DNA of 64,000 bases, taken from Cherax quadricarinatus (taxonomy: Eukaryota > Arthropoda > Malacostraca > Decapoda > Parastacidae). This document shows, piece after piece, positions 1 through 10,490 of this stretch. The DNA lies in the NCBI RefSeq assembly GCF_038502225.1, contig NW_027196455.1, forward strand, positions 26,656-90,655, written 5' to 3'. The notes beneath the pieces are model-generated. The model saw only the letters and a list, made by a program, of their open reading frames with translations, made no database searches and had not been told where the DNA came from. Position 1 is the stretch's first letter; every line of letters starts with the position of its first letter. A program made the position numbers and the translations under genes.

Positions 1-59
1 TTTGCCTTGGCCTCCTGCTATTCTGTGGTGGGTTATACATCACTGCAATTATCACCTTG

Positions 60-528
60 GGAACTCCAGGTGGTGAGGTGTGAATGTCCCTCTCTGCTGG
101 GGCTTGGCGAGGAGGGATACACCTGGTTTATTTGGGAACTTTTAGTTTCTGTTTTTATTTACACAGGGGTTCCTGTTTCCTCTTCTTTCATGGCCCAGTT
201 TTGGGCAATACATCTCCGTATGTTGGGAAGAAGGGCTAGATGCGGCGTGAGCTGTCAGCGGCCCATGCAATCCCAACAAGAGAAAGAAAAGAAACGTAGA
301 CGTTTACCTCCGTCCTGAACTTAGGTGGGAGTGTGGGCGTCCCTCTCTGCTGGGGCTTGGCAAGGGGTCCACCGGATCTAATTGGAAACTTCAAGTTTCT
401 GTCTCTATTTAAAAAGTAACTTTTGTTCCTTTTCTCTCATCTCCCAGCCATGGGCAACAATTTTTCCTCGTACCATCGAGAAACCGGACTGGATACAGCT
501 TATGCTGTCAGTCGCCCTGATAACCCAA
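60..528 (+). repeat. Two tandem diverged copies of a ~210-bp dispersed repeat
   Basis: Two adjacent blocks (about 60-300 and 315-528) share the run CCCTCTCTGCTGGGGCTTGG, then a TTGGGAACTT/TTGGAAACTT step, a tract ending in TTTCCTCTTC or similar, and a GGGCAA-CAT/ATTT block. A third copy lies at about 5850-6085 and a weaker part-copy at about 6820-6915. No protein family is recognisable in any frame. A short CAA microsatellite (about 519-541) follows. The family is unassigned. Confidence 0.6.
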
Positions 529-675
529 CAACAACAACAACCTGAGCGTCCGTGACAAGTTCCTTCCTGTTATCTTTGGGACGCTTGTCCTTATTTAATT
601 TTGCTCGTCCGTTGATAAAGTAGTTATGTGATGCCGTAGTTGTAAACAGGTCTCATCTGCCTGATGCAGCTCTGT

Positions 676-718
676 GGGTTTAGCGCTTCTTTTTTATAAT
701 AATAATCATAATAATCTG
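676..718 (-). repeat. Fragment of a SINE-like repeat (family of 12790-12975)
   Basis: On the minus strand this reads as an ATTATTATTATAA run followed by AAGCGCTAAACCC, which matches the start of the fuller plus-strand copy at 12790. It is only a short remnant. The surrounding 529-770 stretch shows nothing else recognisable. Confidence 0.45.
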
Positions 719-769
719 CCCGATAAGATTAAGCTAATTTCTTGTCTTGGAACCACTGTACAACTGCTT

Positions 770-1070
770 AGGGATAAACTAAGATCTGGTTCGAGTTTTA
801 ACCCCAAAGGGTTAGCCACCTGGAGTTTTACCTGGAGAGGGTTTCGGGGGTCAACGCCCCCGCCCGGTCTGAGGCCAGATCGTAGGATATCCAGGATAAC
901 CCAAGAAAGGCAGTGCGTCATCGAGGGACTGTCTGTCATATTTCCATTGTGGGTCTTCAATGTTGTTCCCCAAGATGCAACCCACACCAGTGGACAAACA
1001 CCCAGGTACCTACTTGCTTGCTAGGTGAACAGGACAACAGTTGTAAGGAAACACGTCCAGTGGGAGTGTT
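770..1070 (-). mobile_element. tRNA-SINE body copy with an internal ~80-bp insertion
   Basis: The reverse complement follows the body of the full SINE at 39405-39708: the CACCTAGC/AGGTACC block, a GTGTGGGTTGCATC block, and TTTCTTGGGTTATCCTGG. The related copies then read straight into GTGGCTAACCC, but here about 80 bp (about 815-893) intervene, containing GGGGGCGTTGACCCCC. The tRNA-like head is missing. The extra block resembles a common decapod repeat segment and looks like a nested insertion. Confidence 0.7.
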
Positions 1071-1119
1071 GTCTACACAACCCTGGTAGATATATTAGGG
1101 GGGTACGCTAGTTAGGCAA

Positions 1120-1262
1120 ATTAGGAGGAAAAACCAATGGAAATAAGTCACTTTGAGTTTTTTTGGTTGTCCTAGGTAATATAGATATACTATGCTACTA
1201 TGTATGATAATTTATGTAACTGTATTTATGTGTACCTTTACCTGAGTAAACTTACTAATGCT
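1120..1262 (+). mobile_element. Short SINE-like element with AATAAACTTACT tail
   Basis: The sequence runs from CCAATGGAAATAAGTCAC through a TTTGG-TGTCCTAGGTA block and CTATGTATGATAAT to GAGTAAACTTACT. Copies with the same order occur at 22583-23041 (interrupted) and 61925-62032, and partial ones near 41230, 56655 and 59668. The GGAAATAAGT core is shared with the tRNA SINE family, so the two families may share a central domain. Confidence 0.65.
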
Positions 1263-1487
1263 AAGATTCCATTCTTCATTGAGGAAAAAAAGACTAAATT
1301 ATTTTATCCACCATAATGGAGGAAGTGTACATAAACGAAGGTTTAACAAGTAACCACTAACACCTCGTGTATGTGGTCTGAAAACTCTGGCAAGAATATA
1401 ATGATAATATTTGTCAGTGTTTTCTCTGTGGGGTAAAATCATAGTTAAGAGATTATCTACAAGTAGCTTGTAAGTTTTACAGGTGGT

Positions 1488-1760
1488 CCATGACCTGGTA
1501 GGCAACATAATCACTTCACACACAGTGTTTGTGGTTCTGTTCCTGGCAAGGGTGATAACAGTGGGTGTTTTTTCTAACACCTGTTGTCCCGCTAATCTGA
1601 GTGTTAGTTGACCGGTGTGGGTCACATCCTGACGGACAAGATTGAGAATCCCAGGGGAAATAAGACAGATAGTCCCTTGATGACACACTGACTTTCTTGG
1701 GTTATCCAGGATGGCTCGCTCTCCGAGGTTAAAAATCAGAACAAAATCTTATCAAAGTTT
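1488..1760 (+). mobile_element. Diverged tRNA-derived SINE
   Basis: A decayed tRNA-like head (about 1492-1550) keeps a CTTCACACACA anticodon-loop-like stretch and a GGTTCTGTTCC box-B-like stretch. It is followed by the SINE body and GGTTAAAAATC near the 3' end, as in the copy at 39405. The tail is reduced to a single CTTATC. Confidence 0.65.
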
Positions 1761-1764
1761 TCTG

Positions 1765-1890
1765 GAAATGCATTTGCATACCAGTGAGTTTTTTTTGTGC
1801 CTAACAATGTTTTACTACATTTAAATACATTGTCTTTGTACAGCATATAAAGAAATAAAAATTTATCTTTTTTTAATTTGAATTTTGTAG
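1765..1890 (-). repeat. Dispersed AT-rich repeat, inverted relative to 6118-6245
   Basis: This stretch contains GAAATGCATTTGCATACC and TTTTTTTTGTGCCTAA. Their reverse complements occur in the same order at 6118-6245. No coding potential was seen. The following sequence to about 2230 shows nothing recognisable. Confidence 0.55.
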
Positions 1891-2234
1891 TTGACATATG
1901 GGTCTGTACTTTTCTACAAAAAAGACAATGCCTCTACAATAGGTATTATCCTATTAATACTCAGCAGATTACAGCAAAGAGACTAAGTAGCCCTTGACTA
2001 ACAAATATCATTCTGAGATCCATTGAAATAAAAATCTAACTGTATAAAAAAAACAGTGCAGAGTGGGATTAATAACTAAAGAACAGACTAAAAGCTATGA
2101 ATCTGTACATACCATAATAAGGAAGTCTGAACAATTGTATATGCTAGCAGGTTTAATGAAATAAAGGGATTTGAAAACATTGTCCCAAATCCTGGGCACT
2201 TAAAAATTTACCCAAACCAGAGATATTTTCTTAA

Positions 2235-2535
2235 CTAAACCAACTGAACTCTTGCTTCACACACTGAGTGTCCATGGTTCAGTCCCTGAGATGGGTTGAA
2301 ATGTTGGGTGTGTTTCCTTACGCTTGCTGTCTCTGTTTACCTAGTAATTAGTAGGTACCTGGGTGTTAGTGGACTCATATGGGTTGCATCCTGAGGGACA
2401 AGATATCTTTGAAGGACCCCAGTGGAAATAAGATGGACAGTTTACGATGACCCGCTGACTTTCTTGGGTTATCTTGGGTGGCTAACCCTCCAGGTTAAAA
2501 ATCTGAACAAATTTGATCTTACCCTTACATCCAGC
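2235..2535 (+). mobile_element. tRNA-derived SINE, moderately diverged
   Basis: The head shows a CTTGCTTCACACACTGAG anticodon-arm-like segment and a TGGTTCAGTCCC box-B-like segment. The body matches the other SINE copies (AGGTACCTGGGTGTTAGT, then GGAAATAAG, then TTTCTTGGGTTATC and GTTAAAAATC). The end carries a short GATCTTACCCTTA instead of a clean CTTAT array. Confidence 0.75.
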
Positions 2536-2578
2536 CTGCTGAAACAGCGAGTATACTAAATGATTACTTTTTACTATA

Positions 2579-3981
2579 CAGTGCTAGTCACGGCATTATG
2601 CTGCCCCTCCCCCACACATACCAAAACGCAAACACATACGATGAAAGATTATAATATATATATATTTGCACATTTACTGAGTTTTAATAGTTGGTGCTGC
2701 ATCCTTTATGCTTAATCACGTCCCTCAGCCATGTAGGAAGACTGTCACAGAAATTTTTGAGGGTTTGGGGAGGTATATTATTCCATGCCTCATGTAGAGC
2801 AGCCTCCAGCCGTGGGATGAAACTGAAATCCTTGCCCAGTAAACTTCGTTTCACTATTGACCAGAGCTTCTCAATAGGGTTTAGGCTTGGGGAATTACCT
2901 GGAGAGTCATTACTGAACCTCACTTCATAGTTCTTAAGCCAGTGAACTACAGATTTGGCGGTATGACATGGTGTACCATCCTGCATAGAAACCGTAGCCC
3001 CACACTTGTCAAACGCCTCAGGTAAATTGTCACACAATAACTCCAGGTAATTATACTGGTTCATATACTGGTTTTTGGGAAGCTCAATGAGTTCACCAAC
3101 GCACTAAGTAATGAAACACCCCCAAACCATGAGTGAGTCTGTTTGGTGGTCCAACAGGTGTAGCGCGGGTCTAGTGGGTCACTACCTCTGGGCCAGTATG
3201 CATGTCCCCCACGGTTACAGGTGACAGTGAAGGTTGCGTCATCACTCCGAAGTACTTCAGACCACTGGTGAGGATTCCAGTGAAGATATTTCTTTGCATA
3301 ATCCAGCCTAAGTTTCTTCTGTGGCTTGGAGAGGATCAGTTTCTTAACCTGGCGATGACTACTGTAGCCCAGTTCTGATAAATGTCTGTTAATAGCTTTT
3401 GCAGACACCTCTGAGAGAAGATGTGGGTTCTTTTCTTTCAATTCTCTAGCAGTTATGTTAGGTGTACTCTCTAACTGCTTCTTTAACACAGTTAAGGTAT
3501 GAACAGATGCCTTCTTCGAGGGGTCAGGCCATGGTTTGGCAGATGGTAACTTGACACTGCCACCAACCTTGAAACACTGCACCCAATTCCTCACTGAACG
3601 CTCACACACACCAACATTCTCCCTATTTCTTTCATTTGGTGCCCAGCTTTGTGAAGCCCTATGATTTGAGCTATAGTTTTAGGTGTTGAAGACTTCCTCT
3701 CATCCATAGTCAAACATGTATAGCCCCAAAACAAAAGGGATCACCCGACAAAAGATGGGGTGGATGAGAGACAAAAGTGCAACACTTCCACTCACCACAG
3801 CAGCAATGGGATCACTGAAGAGTCACTGTGAAGTATGGCGGCAGGCCGTGATGTCATGCTAATGGCTGCTACCCAGCATAGTGCACTGATGAAGAGAGAC
3901 CCCCCTGTATGGTAGGCCTTTGATTTTCATCATGGCATAATGCTGGGGTGCTCGCCTGGCATAATGCCGTGATTAGCACTG
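2579..3981 (-). mobile_element. Tc1/mariner-type DNA transposon, 1.4 kb
   Basis: The element is bounded by 23-bp terminal inverted repeats with one mismatch. The left end starts CAGTGCTAGTCACGGC and the right end is GCCGTGATTAGCACTG. A TA dinucleotide lies directly outside each end (2577-2578 and 3982-3983), as expected for the Tc1/mariner TA duplication. Length and coding content fit a Tc1-like element. The transposase reads on the minus strand and is broken, so this copy is defective. Confidence 0.92.
2684..3707 (-). pseudogene. Tc1-like transposase pseudogene
   Basis: The product would have been the DDE transposase that excises and reinserts this element at TA sites. The most upstream ATG of the family frame is at 3707, followed by a helix-turn-helix-like N-terminus. 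The frame shifts near 3600. A long open stretch (3061-3609) then carries the first catalytic region (WSEVLRSDDATF). A second frameshift near 3130 and an in-frame TAG near 3110 precede the C-terminal stretch (2684-3064). That part holds the second Asp (QDGTPCHTA) and the final Glu (SLNPIEKLW). I count 35 residues between second Asp and Glu, one more than the DD34E spacing of classical Tc1. The usual Asp before LNPIE is Ser here. At least two frameshifts and one stop make it non-functional. Confidence 0.88.
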
Positions 3982-4064
3982 TACACTGAAAAACAAATGT
4001 GCCACTACTAATGTACAAAAATCAGCTCATATTCTATTACCCATCATTGCAACATTGTTGAACA

Positions 4065-4375
4065 AATCTGCTTTTCCTCATATACATCAATGATCATCCC
4101 AGTGGGAGACGACACAACTTTTGTCATTTCCCACTCAAATCAAAATTCTTTTGGTGACACTGTTAATGAGGAGCTCATAAAGATATCTACCTGGATGGCT
4201 ATCAATAAACTCTCTTAATACTGACAAGACCAACATGATGCTTTGGAACAAACCTGCAAATTTCCAACTAAATATAATGATTAATGGTTCTTCTATTGTA
4301 AGACAAGCCAAGGAAAAATTCTTAGCTCTGTATCTTAATAGCTTGAAATTCAGTACCTACATCCTGTGTATAACA
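4065..4375 (+). pseudogene. Decayed LINE reverse-transcriptase fragment
   Basis: Translating across frames gives a degraded RT end: a YINDHP-like stretch, then GDDTTFVISHS in the place of the FADDT motif, followed by STWMAINKL and a NTDKTNMM-like segment typical of non-LTR RTs after motif C. Several frame changes and stops are present. The clade cannot be assigned from what remains. The flanks 3984-4064 and 4376-4470 hold nothing recognisable. Confidence 0.6.
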
Positions 4376-4469
4376 GAGGTCTCCAAATTTTAAGTATAGT
4401 ATAGACTAAGTTTTATCAGAAATGCTATACATTCTGTGAGACTTTTGGCTATTGTATTTTGTGTTCAGT

Positions 4470-4605
4470 AATCAGGGCTGTGGAGCCAGAGTCAGAGTTG
4501 TGGAGTTGGAGTTGGAAGCAATTCTTGGGTTGCTGGAATTGAAGTCGGAAGCAGTTCTTGGGTTACTGGAGTCAGAGTTGGTAAAAATGTACCTACTCCA
4601 ACTCC
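4470..4605 (+). repeat. GGAGTCRGAG-type degenerate minisatellite, left part
   Basis: Variants of GGAGTTGGAGTTGGAAGC and GGAGTCAGAGTTGG repeat with irregular spacing. A second block of the same motif lies at 5345-5475, so the pair probably belongs to one repeat separated by later sequence, including the RTE tail at 5105-5321. The open frame across it is low complexity and not a gene. The T-rich stretch 4606-5104 shows nothing recognisable. Confidence 0.6.
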
Positions 4606-5104
4606 TAATAAATTTAAATTATAATAGAATATAAGTAAAACAATTGTTTAATCTGGTAAAGGAAATGTGTACTGAATTGAGTTCATTTTTTTTTAAATGG
4701 TTATTTATTAAGCTGTTTTTATGTGTTCAATTACATTTTATTTTTTATTGTAGTTTTAACTTCGATTTTTTTTTATTAATATCAAAGGATGTACTTCAGA
4801 CTTTTTAACTTGTGGAGAAAGATGTTTCTGATTCACATTTTCTTTTATAGTTTCTTTGACATACTATTCCTTTATAGTTGATAGTCTTTTTTTAAAAATA
4901 TAATCCTCATTGTTTCCAATTTTTAAGTTTTGTCCTTTATTTCACTGTAAGGTTACTGAGTGTTTGTAATTTCTTTAATAAAATAAAAAGCCAGAATGGC
5001 ATAGCTATAGCCTTTAGAGCCAAGCTTTGACAGGTTACTGAGCTTGTATGTTGCATGCTTACAATCGATATAGGAATTATATAATTATATAATTAGTATA
5101 TTAG

Positions 5105-5321
5105 TATATTGGCAGTTTGGAGGGATATGTTGTGTATCTTTATATGTGTATGCTTCTAAACTATTGTATTCTGAGCACCTCTGCAAAAACAGTGATAATG
5201 TGCGAGTGTGGTGAAAGTGTTGAATGATGATGAAAGTATTTTCTTTTTGGGGATTTTCTTTCTTTTTTTTGGGTCACCCTGCCTCGGTGGGAGACGGCCG
5301 ACTTGTTGAAAAAAAAAAAAA
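5105..5321 (+). mobile_element. RTE-like LINE, 3' end only
   Basis: This is a 5'-truncated 3' UTR. It starts at TTGGCAGTTTGGAGGG and ends in the conserved hairpin region (TCACCCTGCCTCGGTGGG), then CGACTTGTTG and an A run. The same 3' end follows the RTE open frames ending at 50068, 51635 and 55832. The clean A tail and severe 5' truncation fit target-primed reverse transcription. Confidence 0.85.
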
Positions 5322-5344
5322 TAATTTATTCCCTATATCGATAT

Positions 5345-5475
5345 ATAATTAAAGGAGTCTGAAGTGCCATAAATAAAGGAGTCAGAGTTGGAGGTGCCAC
5401 AAATAAAGGAGTCAGAGCTGGAGTAGTTAGTGGCATAAATAAAGGAGTCAGAGTTGAAAGTTTTATGTAACAACT
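5345..5475 (+). repeat. GGAGTCRGAG-type minisatellite, right part
   Basis: Four copies of ATAAAGGAGTCAGAG-like units are spaced 30-45 bp apart. It is the counterpart of 4470-4605. The stretch 5476-5849 that follows has no recognised feature. Confidence 0.6.
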
Positions 5476-5849
5476 CCACAGCCCTTCGCAGTAATACTGA
5501 AATTTAGATCAGTATAGTTGCATCTGTATTTGAACAGCATGTGTAATAACCGTAAACATTAAAATAAATTGTTTTACTAAAACTTCCAGCAAATTGCTTG
5601 CAAAAATTCCAGTAATTGTTACACGTTATAAACAGTTATATGTGTATTTTAAATCTGCCCAAAATATTCTGCATAACCAGGGGCTTTCTATAAAGCATGT
5701 TGGTAATGTCACCTTTTTTCTGAATTAACTGTGAGCCATATTTTGTGGAAATGAAGTTTATCATTTATCACTTGGGTACTCTACAGGAGGCGCACCATTC
5801 ATCAGCTCCATTTTTCTCTCTGCCGATATTTCTTAATTTTTGTGGGAAA

Positions 5850-6085
5850 CTGGTTAATGAACTTAGATGAGGGTGTGGGCATCCTGCTCTGCTGGGGTTT
5901 GGCAAGAGGAAGGGGAGGTCTACCTAGCCTACTTGGGAACTTCAAGTCTCTGTTTCTGTTTGCAAAGGGACTTCTGTTTCCTTTTATTTTCATTGCTCAG
6001 CTTTGAGTAATATCTCTTCTTTGTACTTTGGGAAGCAGGACTCAGTGTGGCATAAGCTGTTGGTGGCCCTTACAAACTCCATCCT
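5850..6085 (+). repeat. Third copy of the ~210-bp repeat of 60-528
   Basis: The sequence contains TCTGCTGGGGTTTGGCAAG, ACTTGGGAACTTCAAG and a closing GTGGCATAAGCTGTTGGTGG, matching in order the tandem pair at 60-528. A further part-copy (TTCTCCTAGGACCTAGG) lies near 6840. Confidence 0.6.
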
Positions 6086-6117
6086 GAGTATCATTGATGA
6101 ATTTTCCTCCATCTTTT

Positions 6118-6245
6118 TTCAGGATTTATTCAAATTGAAATTTTTATTTATTTATATGCTGTATAAAGATAAGGTACTTGTAATAAATCATCATTAGGCA
6201 CAAAAAAAAGCCATTGGTATGCAAATGCATTTCGGGGCAACTGCT
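6118..6245 (+). repeat. Dispersed AT-rich repeat, plus-strand copy
   Basis: It contains GGCACAAAAAAAAGCC and GGTATGCAAATGCATTTC, matching in inverted orientation the copy at 1765-1890. No function is recognisable. Confidence 0.5.
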
Positions 6246-6358
6246 CATCCTATGAGCAATAGTGCAAAAATCGGATTACGGAGGTTGTAATGGGTCTGTT
6301 GGATCCCTCTGGTCATAGTTACATCATAAAAATATATTAGGTATTCAATATACCTGTA

Positions 6359-6689
6359 CAGGTCGGCCATCACTAATCCGGCAACATTGGGACCTGTAGT
6401 GTGCCGGATTAGTGAGTTTGCTGGATTACAGAGTGGTTAGGTTAGAACACACTTAATTAACCAATCAAGAGAGAGACTTTCTGCTACATCTTCCTCATTT
6501 TCATCAGTGCTTTCTCCTCCACTGGCTTGCTGCTGTGGATTTACAACCATCTGCACAAGTTCTGAGTCAGTATGATGATGAAATTTGAGTCAGTAAAATG
6601 ATGAAATTTGAAATTATGCTAGCTGAAATTAGTGCCGGATTGCTGATGGAACCGGATAACTGATTGCTGGATTAGTGATGGCCGACCTG
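6359..6689. mobile_element. 331-bp TA-flanked MITE
   Basis: Terminal inverted repeats of about 25 bp (CAGGTCGGCCATCACTAATC at both ends, with one mismatch further in) are flanked by TA at 6357-6358 and 6690-6691. There is no open frame of note. The TA duplication places it with Tc1/mariner/pogo-mobilised elements; the mobilising partner is not identified here. The sequence 6690-7080 shows only a part-copy of the 60-528 repeat. Confidence 0.9.
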
Positions 6690-7084
6690 TATTACATTTT
6701 CTTCATATAGCTAATGTAAACAATAAAATATGGCAATACAATCTGTATATGACATTCTCTTCATTTAATTCTTGCTTGGCTAAGTTTTTAACTGTCATGT
6801 TCCTGGAGGCTTATGTGAGAAGGAATTCACAAAGGGTATGGGCATCTCATTCTCCTAGGACCTAGGTGATAAGGAGCACCTGACCTAATTGGAATTTTTT
6901 TTTCCAAAGATTGCTTGCTCATTTACATTTCATCACCCATGTAGAATGTAATTTTGATTATGAGAGTTACATCCTTCTATATTAATCAGTACTAGAAATC
7001 ATGGGTATCTTAAAGGAAATATATATCAATTTATGGGTATATTTGTCAGAATAACAATAAAATTTGGAAATACAGCCTCTCCTC

Positions 7085-7156
7085 ACTTAACGACAGAGTT
7101 CCACTAAGACCACATCGGTAAATGAATTCGTCTATAAGTGAGGAGCATACTATAAT
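7085..7156. repeat. Short inverted-repeat element (~70 bp)
   Basis: CTCTCCTCACTTAACGA near 7086 faces TCTATAAGTGAGGAGCAT near 7131, so the segment can fold back. It looks like a pair of MITE ends with little interior. I could not define target duplications. Confidence 0.4.
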
Positions 7157-7985
7157 GGTAATGGGTTTGTGTCATCCCTCTTTGATATTGTTTTAACCTT
7201 TCAGGGTTGAGACCCCCAATCCTGAATTCACTCTCAGGGTTGAAAAATTTGAAAGAAAAAAAAAAATTTTTTTCACATGAAATGATAGAGAATCTTTTCC
7301 CAATGGTGATGACACCAAAAGTACGAAATTTGATGGAAAACTTATGGAATTATGCTCACAAAGTTAGCGACCTCGACGATATTTAGGCATCGGCGATTTT
7401 GCCCACTTTGAGTCCTATTTTTGGCCAATTCCAATGTTCCAGTTGATTAAAATCATAGCTCTTTCGCTAGAACTCCATTTGTTCTATTGAATGAGTACAA
7501 GAAACTGCCCATTTACCGATTTCAACCACCCAATAAAGTGGTCAAAAATTGGCATCAAAAGATGCTAATTTCAAAATAGGGTCCAGAATAAACAAGACAG
7601 ACATTCCTGGCACTAAAATAACAGTTTCTCTGTTTATTAGTCACGTCTCCAGACCCCTTTTATACTACTCTTGCTTTCCATTTTGAATTTTTATTCTCAC
7701 AAAACATGGAAGATTTACTGCTATGTAGGCTACTCATTTATTGTAAAAATGGTATAAATAATATCAGTGCACTTGTAAAAGAATATTAGACTTACCAGTC
7801 AACGTGTATTGGACGTGTGGCGTGATTTGTGTACTCTTGAACATCGGCAAAAATCAAACATTTCCGCTACTTTGAGCTCAATTTCAAAGTACTTTTTATC
7901 ATAAAACCAATCAAAATCATCTCTATTTCTGTAATATATCTTCCATTCTATCAAATGAGACCAAGAAAACGAGAATGCAACCATA

Positions 7986-8720
7986 CAGGTCTCCCTCCAC
8001 ATTCGCGAGCTCCACTTTCGCAGGCTTCAAACATTCGCGAATGCCCAGCCGCCCAATCATATTTAAGTAGTATATCATTATGTATGTTAGGAATTATGGC
8101 GGCGGCAGAGTTTGTTTGGAGGCAGGACAAGATAGTCCTTCAGTATGTCACTAACATCAACTCTACTTATTTATCTATCACAATTGATCTAATATGACAT
8201 AATAAACAATATTAATAACAGTAATAACAATATTAATAACAGTAATAACAATACTAATAACAGTAATAACCACTCGTTATTAATATTAATAACAATATTA
8301 ATAACGAGTGGTGTTGTGTTGTTGTTGGGTGTATAAAGGCCACTGAGAGCACAAGCCGTACATAGTGGTGGTGAAGGCCAGCAGAGGCGGCTGTGTTCTC
8401 AGTAGCCCTATATACCTCCAACAACATTGGAGGAGTTAGGTTTGTGCTGTCCTTTTTCTATCGATTAATCGCTTAACTTACTTGCTACTCTGTTAATGCT
8501 ACACTTTATCGCTGGCTGGTGTTATAGCCTTTATCGACTTGTGCTGGTTTAGTATCAAATATATCGTTGAATCACTGAAGAAGGCACATTCTCCCCTCTC
8601 TCTTCCTCCTCCACTTCAGTACTCTGCTACAAGTTCTTTCTTGAATTCTATAGTCTTTCTGACCTTCTTTACCAAAGGGCTGACACTAGTACAATATTTT
8701 ACAATGTTTTCATGTGTTTT
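7986..8720 (+). mobile_element. Repeat nested in the MITE; also at 24710-25205
   Basis: The sequence begins CAGGTCTCCCTCCACATTCG just after a TA, in the style of Tigger/pogo-type ends. The section 8150-8625 is repeated in inverted orientation at 24710-25205, including the block ending in a CTTCTTCAGTGATTC-type string. I could not find a matching right terminal repeat, so the right boundary (about 8720) is approximate. No coding sequence is convincing. Confidence 0.55.
8270..8311. repeat. Perfect 18-bp hairpin
   Basis: CCACTCGTTATTAATATT (8270-8287) is the exact reverse complement of 8294-8311, with a 6-nt loop. It follows a short AATAAC-based tandem array (about 8205-8268). The inverted copy of the surrounding repeat near 25140 does not show the hairpin, so it probably arose after the copies separated. 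Confidence 0.85.
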
Positions 8721-9374
8721 ATGATTGTTCATGGTTCAATAGGTTAAGGAAGCAGTATTGTTAGGCTAAAGTAAATGCTATTATTATGTATTTCCCTGCA
8801 ATATATTGGGGCACCAAACATTTCTTATTCATGTAACTCCAAGTCCTCATTACTATCTTCACTACTTGAATAAGCCTGAGCAAATAGAAAATGGCCAATA
8901 GTCCATGGAGTGAGGTGATGTCAAAGATGAGATATGTTGGTATGGTACTTTGAAGCAACCTGTTTCCACAATGTCCAGTGTAGCGAAGGAATTTTTGGTT
9001 GGTGTGTGCACCAACAACGCAGGCCTGTGTTATCCTGTGTAGGCCTAACACTTTCGATCACAGCCATTTTGAGGGAGCTAGAATTCAAAGGTTGGGCTAT
9101 ATGTACAACAGTATATGCACACCCATTAATCAATGTGTGGCAGTTTAAGGGTTAAAATTATTTGTTTCAGCATTTTCTTTTTTTGGATTTAAATACATGA
9201 ATTCACATGTACAAATTCATTTTTTTGCATGAAACTTTTATTTTTTTAATATTAGACAGAACACATTGTCTGGTATCCTAAATAACCAAGTCTGATCTAA
9301 TTTTGCTTGAATTTATATATCATATAGATTAATCCTACCTAACCAATCTGTCAGCCTAAATTAACTTTGTATTA

Positions 9375-9593
9375 CAGTAAACTATCCTCAAAGTACTGGG
9401 CTTTTAAACTAATGAGCAAAATCCACTGTGTAAATTGTACTTTAAACTCTTTTATTTTTAATGTTTATTGTAATATAACTAATTTGAGGATACAGTTCTA
9501 TATTAGGTGTTTTTTCCTATTTTGTCAACATTTTCTTGATTTAAAGAACACTCAGACAATTCTCCATTAATCTGTTATCTCGAGAGTTTACTG
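9375..9593. mobile_element. 219-bp TA-flanked MITE
   Basis: CAGTAAACTATCCTC at the left end faces GAGAGTTTACTG at the right end. TA lies outside each end (9373-9374 and 9594-9595). The interior is AT-rich with no coding potential. Confidence 0.75.
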
Positions 9594-9700
9594 TATTTAG
9601 CATCAATTATAAGCAGCATAATCTGCCTCTAATGTGTATGCTGTAATTAATTAAAAATTGTTCTTCCAGAAATGCTGATATGCCTCTTTAGCCACTTAAA

Positions 9701-9928
9701 ATGGATGCGGCATCAGAGCTGATCAAACTCTCATCGAGTGACTCCATATATGGAACACTCTCCAGTTTTGATATAGAAAAGAAAATTGGTAAAGGCCAGT
9801 TTAGTGTTGTATATAGAGCAAGATGCAAGGTCGACCATGCAGTAGTGGCTTTGAAAAAGGTCCAAATCTTCGAGATGATGGATTCAAAAGCCAGATTAGA
9901 CTGTATGAAGGAGATCAATTTACTTCAG
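9701..9928 (+). CDS. Nek6/7: NEK6/NEK7-like kinase, first coding exon
   Basis: This exon encodes the N-lobe start of a NIMA-related Ser/Thr kinase of the NEK6/NEK7 group, which acts in mitotic spindle formation. An acceptor-like TTCTTCCAG ends at 9669, leaving about 31 nt of 5' UTR before ATG 9701; the exon ends CTTCAG at a GTATGT donor (9929). The 76 residues include the glycine loop (IGKGQFSVV, residues 29-37), the VALKK lysine (residue 52) and a KEINLL helix-C segment with Glu 71. The short leader followed by FDIEKKIGKGQFSVVYRA matches NEK6/7 rather than other NEKs. The reading phase at the donor is 0. The next exon, expected to carry the rest of helix C through the HRD motif, was not found. 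Family is sure; NEK6 versus NEK7 cannot be separated. Confidence 0.9.
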
Positions 9929-10490
9929 GTATGTAATACTAATCATCTTTGCCAAATTTTGAATTTTTTATATGTAAGACAAAACTACTCTTGGGATCCA
10001 GGGATTTCAGAAATACTGTCCTGTGTATTTTAAAATGAATAAACGAAATCCATGAGGTCAAAAATGATACTGATCAGGATGATACAGGGTACTCATCATT
10101 AAAGTGTGCGAGGTGATGGTGCCCAGTATACTTTAATGTCAAAATAATGCCCCATCCTTTTAGCCACCAGGCAACACGTTGCGAGATGTCACAGGAATCC
10201 CTAAGGCTCAGTGCATACTCAGTGTTTTCTAGGCTTGTGTGGTGGTAAGGATATGTGTTTGTGGTCTCCCTGTGCTGCTTGGTCTTGAGTGCCAAGTTTG
10301 TATGACATTTTTCATTATAGACAAATTAATATGGGCAAGAATAAGTCACTGGCATGAGAGACAATTGCACAGATCATTGGATTACATAAAAGAGGATATC
10401 ATATGAAGGGAAATGGTGAGTGTTTTGTGAGAAACAGGTTTTCTTGGTTCCATTACGATGGTGCTGATGACATGCCAACACCATCTGTAC
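9929..10490 (+). other. Intron, nothing recognised
   Basis: The stretch begins at the GTATGT donor of the kinase exon and holds no recognisable exon, repeat end or RNA gene. A segment at about 10496-10620 (CTCGCATATCCGGCCTGCC) resembles a decayed terminal repeat of a Tigger-type MITE, but no partner end was found. Confidence 0.5.

Larger units (their letters stand above)
7197..9151 (+). mobile_element. piggyBac-type MITE, split by a nested repeat
   Basis: TTAA lies at 7193-7196 and again at 9152-9155. The left end is CCTTTCAGGGTTGAGACC. The left ~790 bp follows the intact relative at 41887-42923 almost block for block, up to GAGACCAAGAAAACGAGAATG near 7975. The right part (about 9000-9151, including GTGTAGGCCT and GGAGCTAGAATTCAAAGG) matches the last ~130 bp of that relative. 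The middle (from 7986 to roughly 8720) is foreign. No transposase is encoded. Confidence 0.75.

Noticed and set aside
7..318. 103-residue open frame at the window start
   Set aside because: It lies wholly inside the tandem repeat of 60-528, has no domain and no conserved start between repeat copies.
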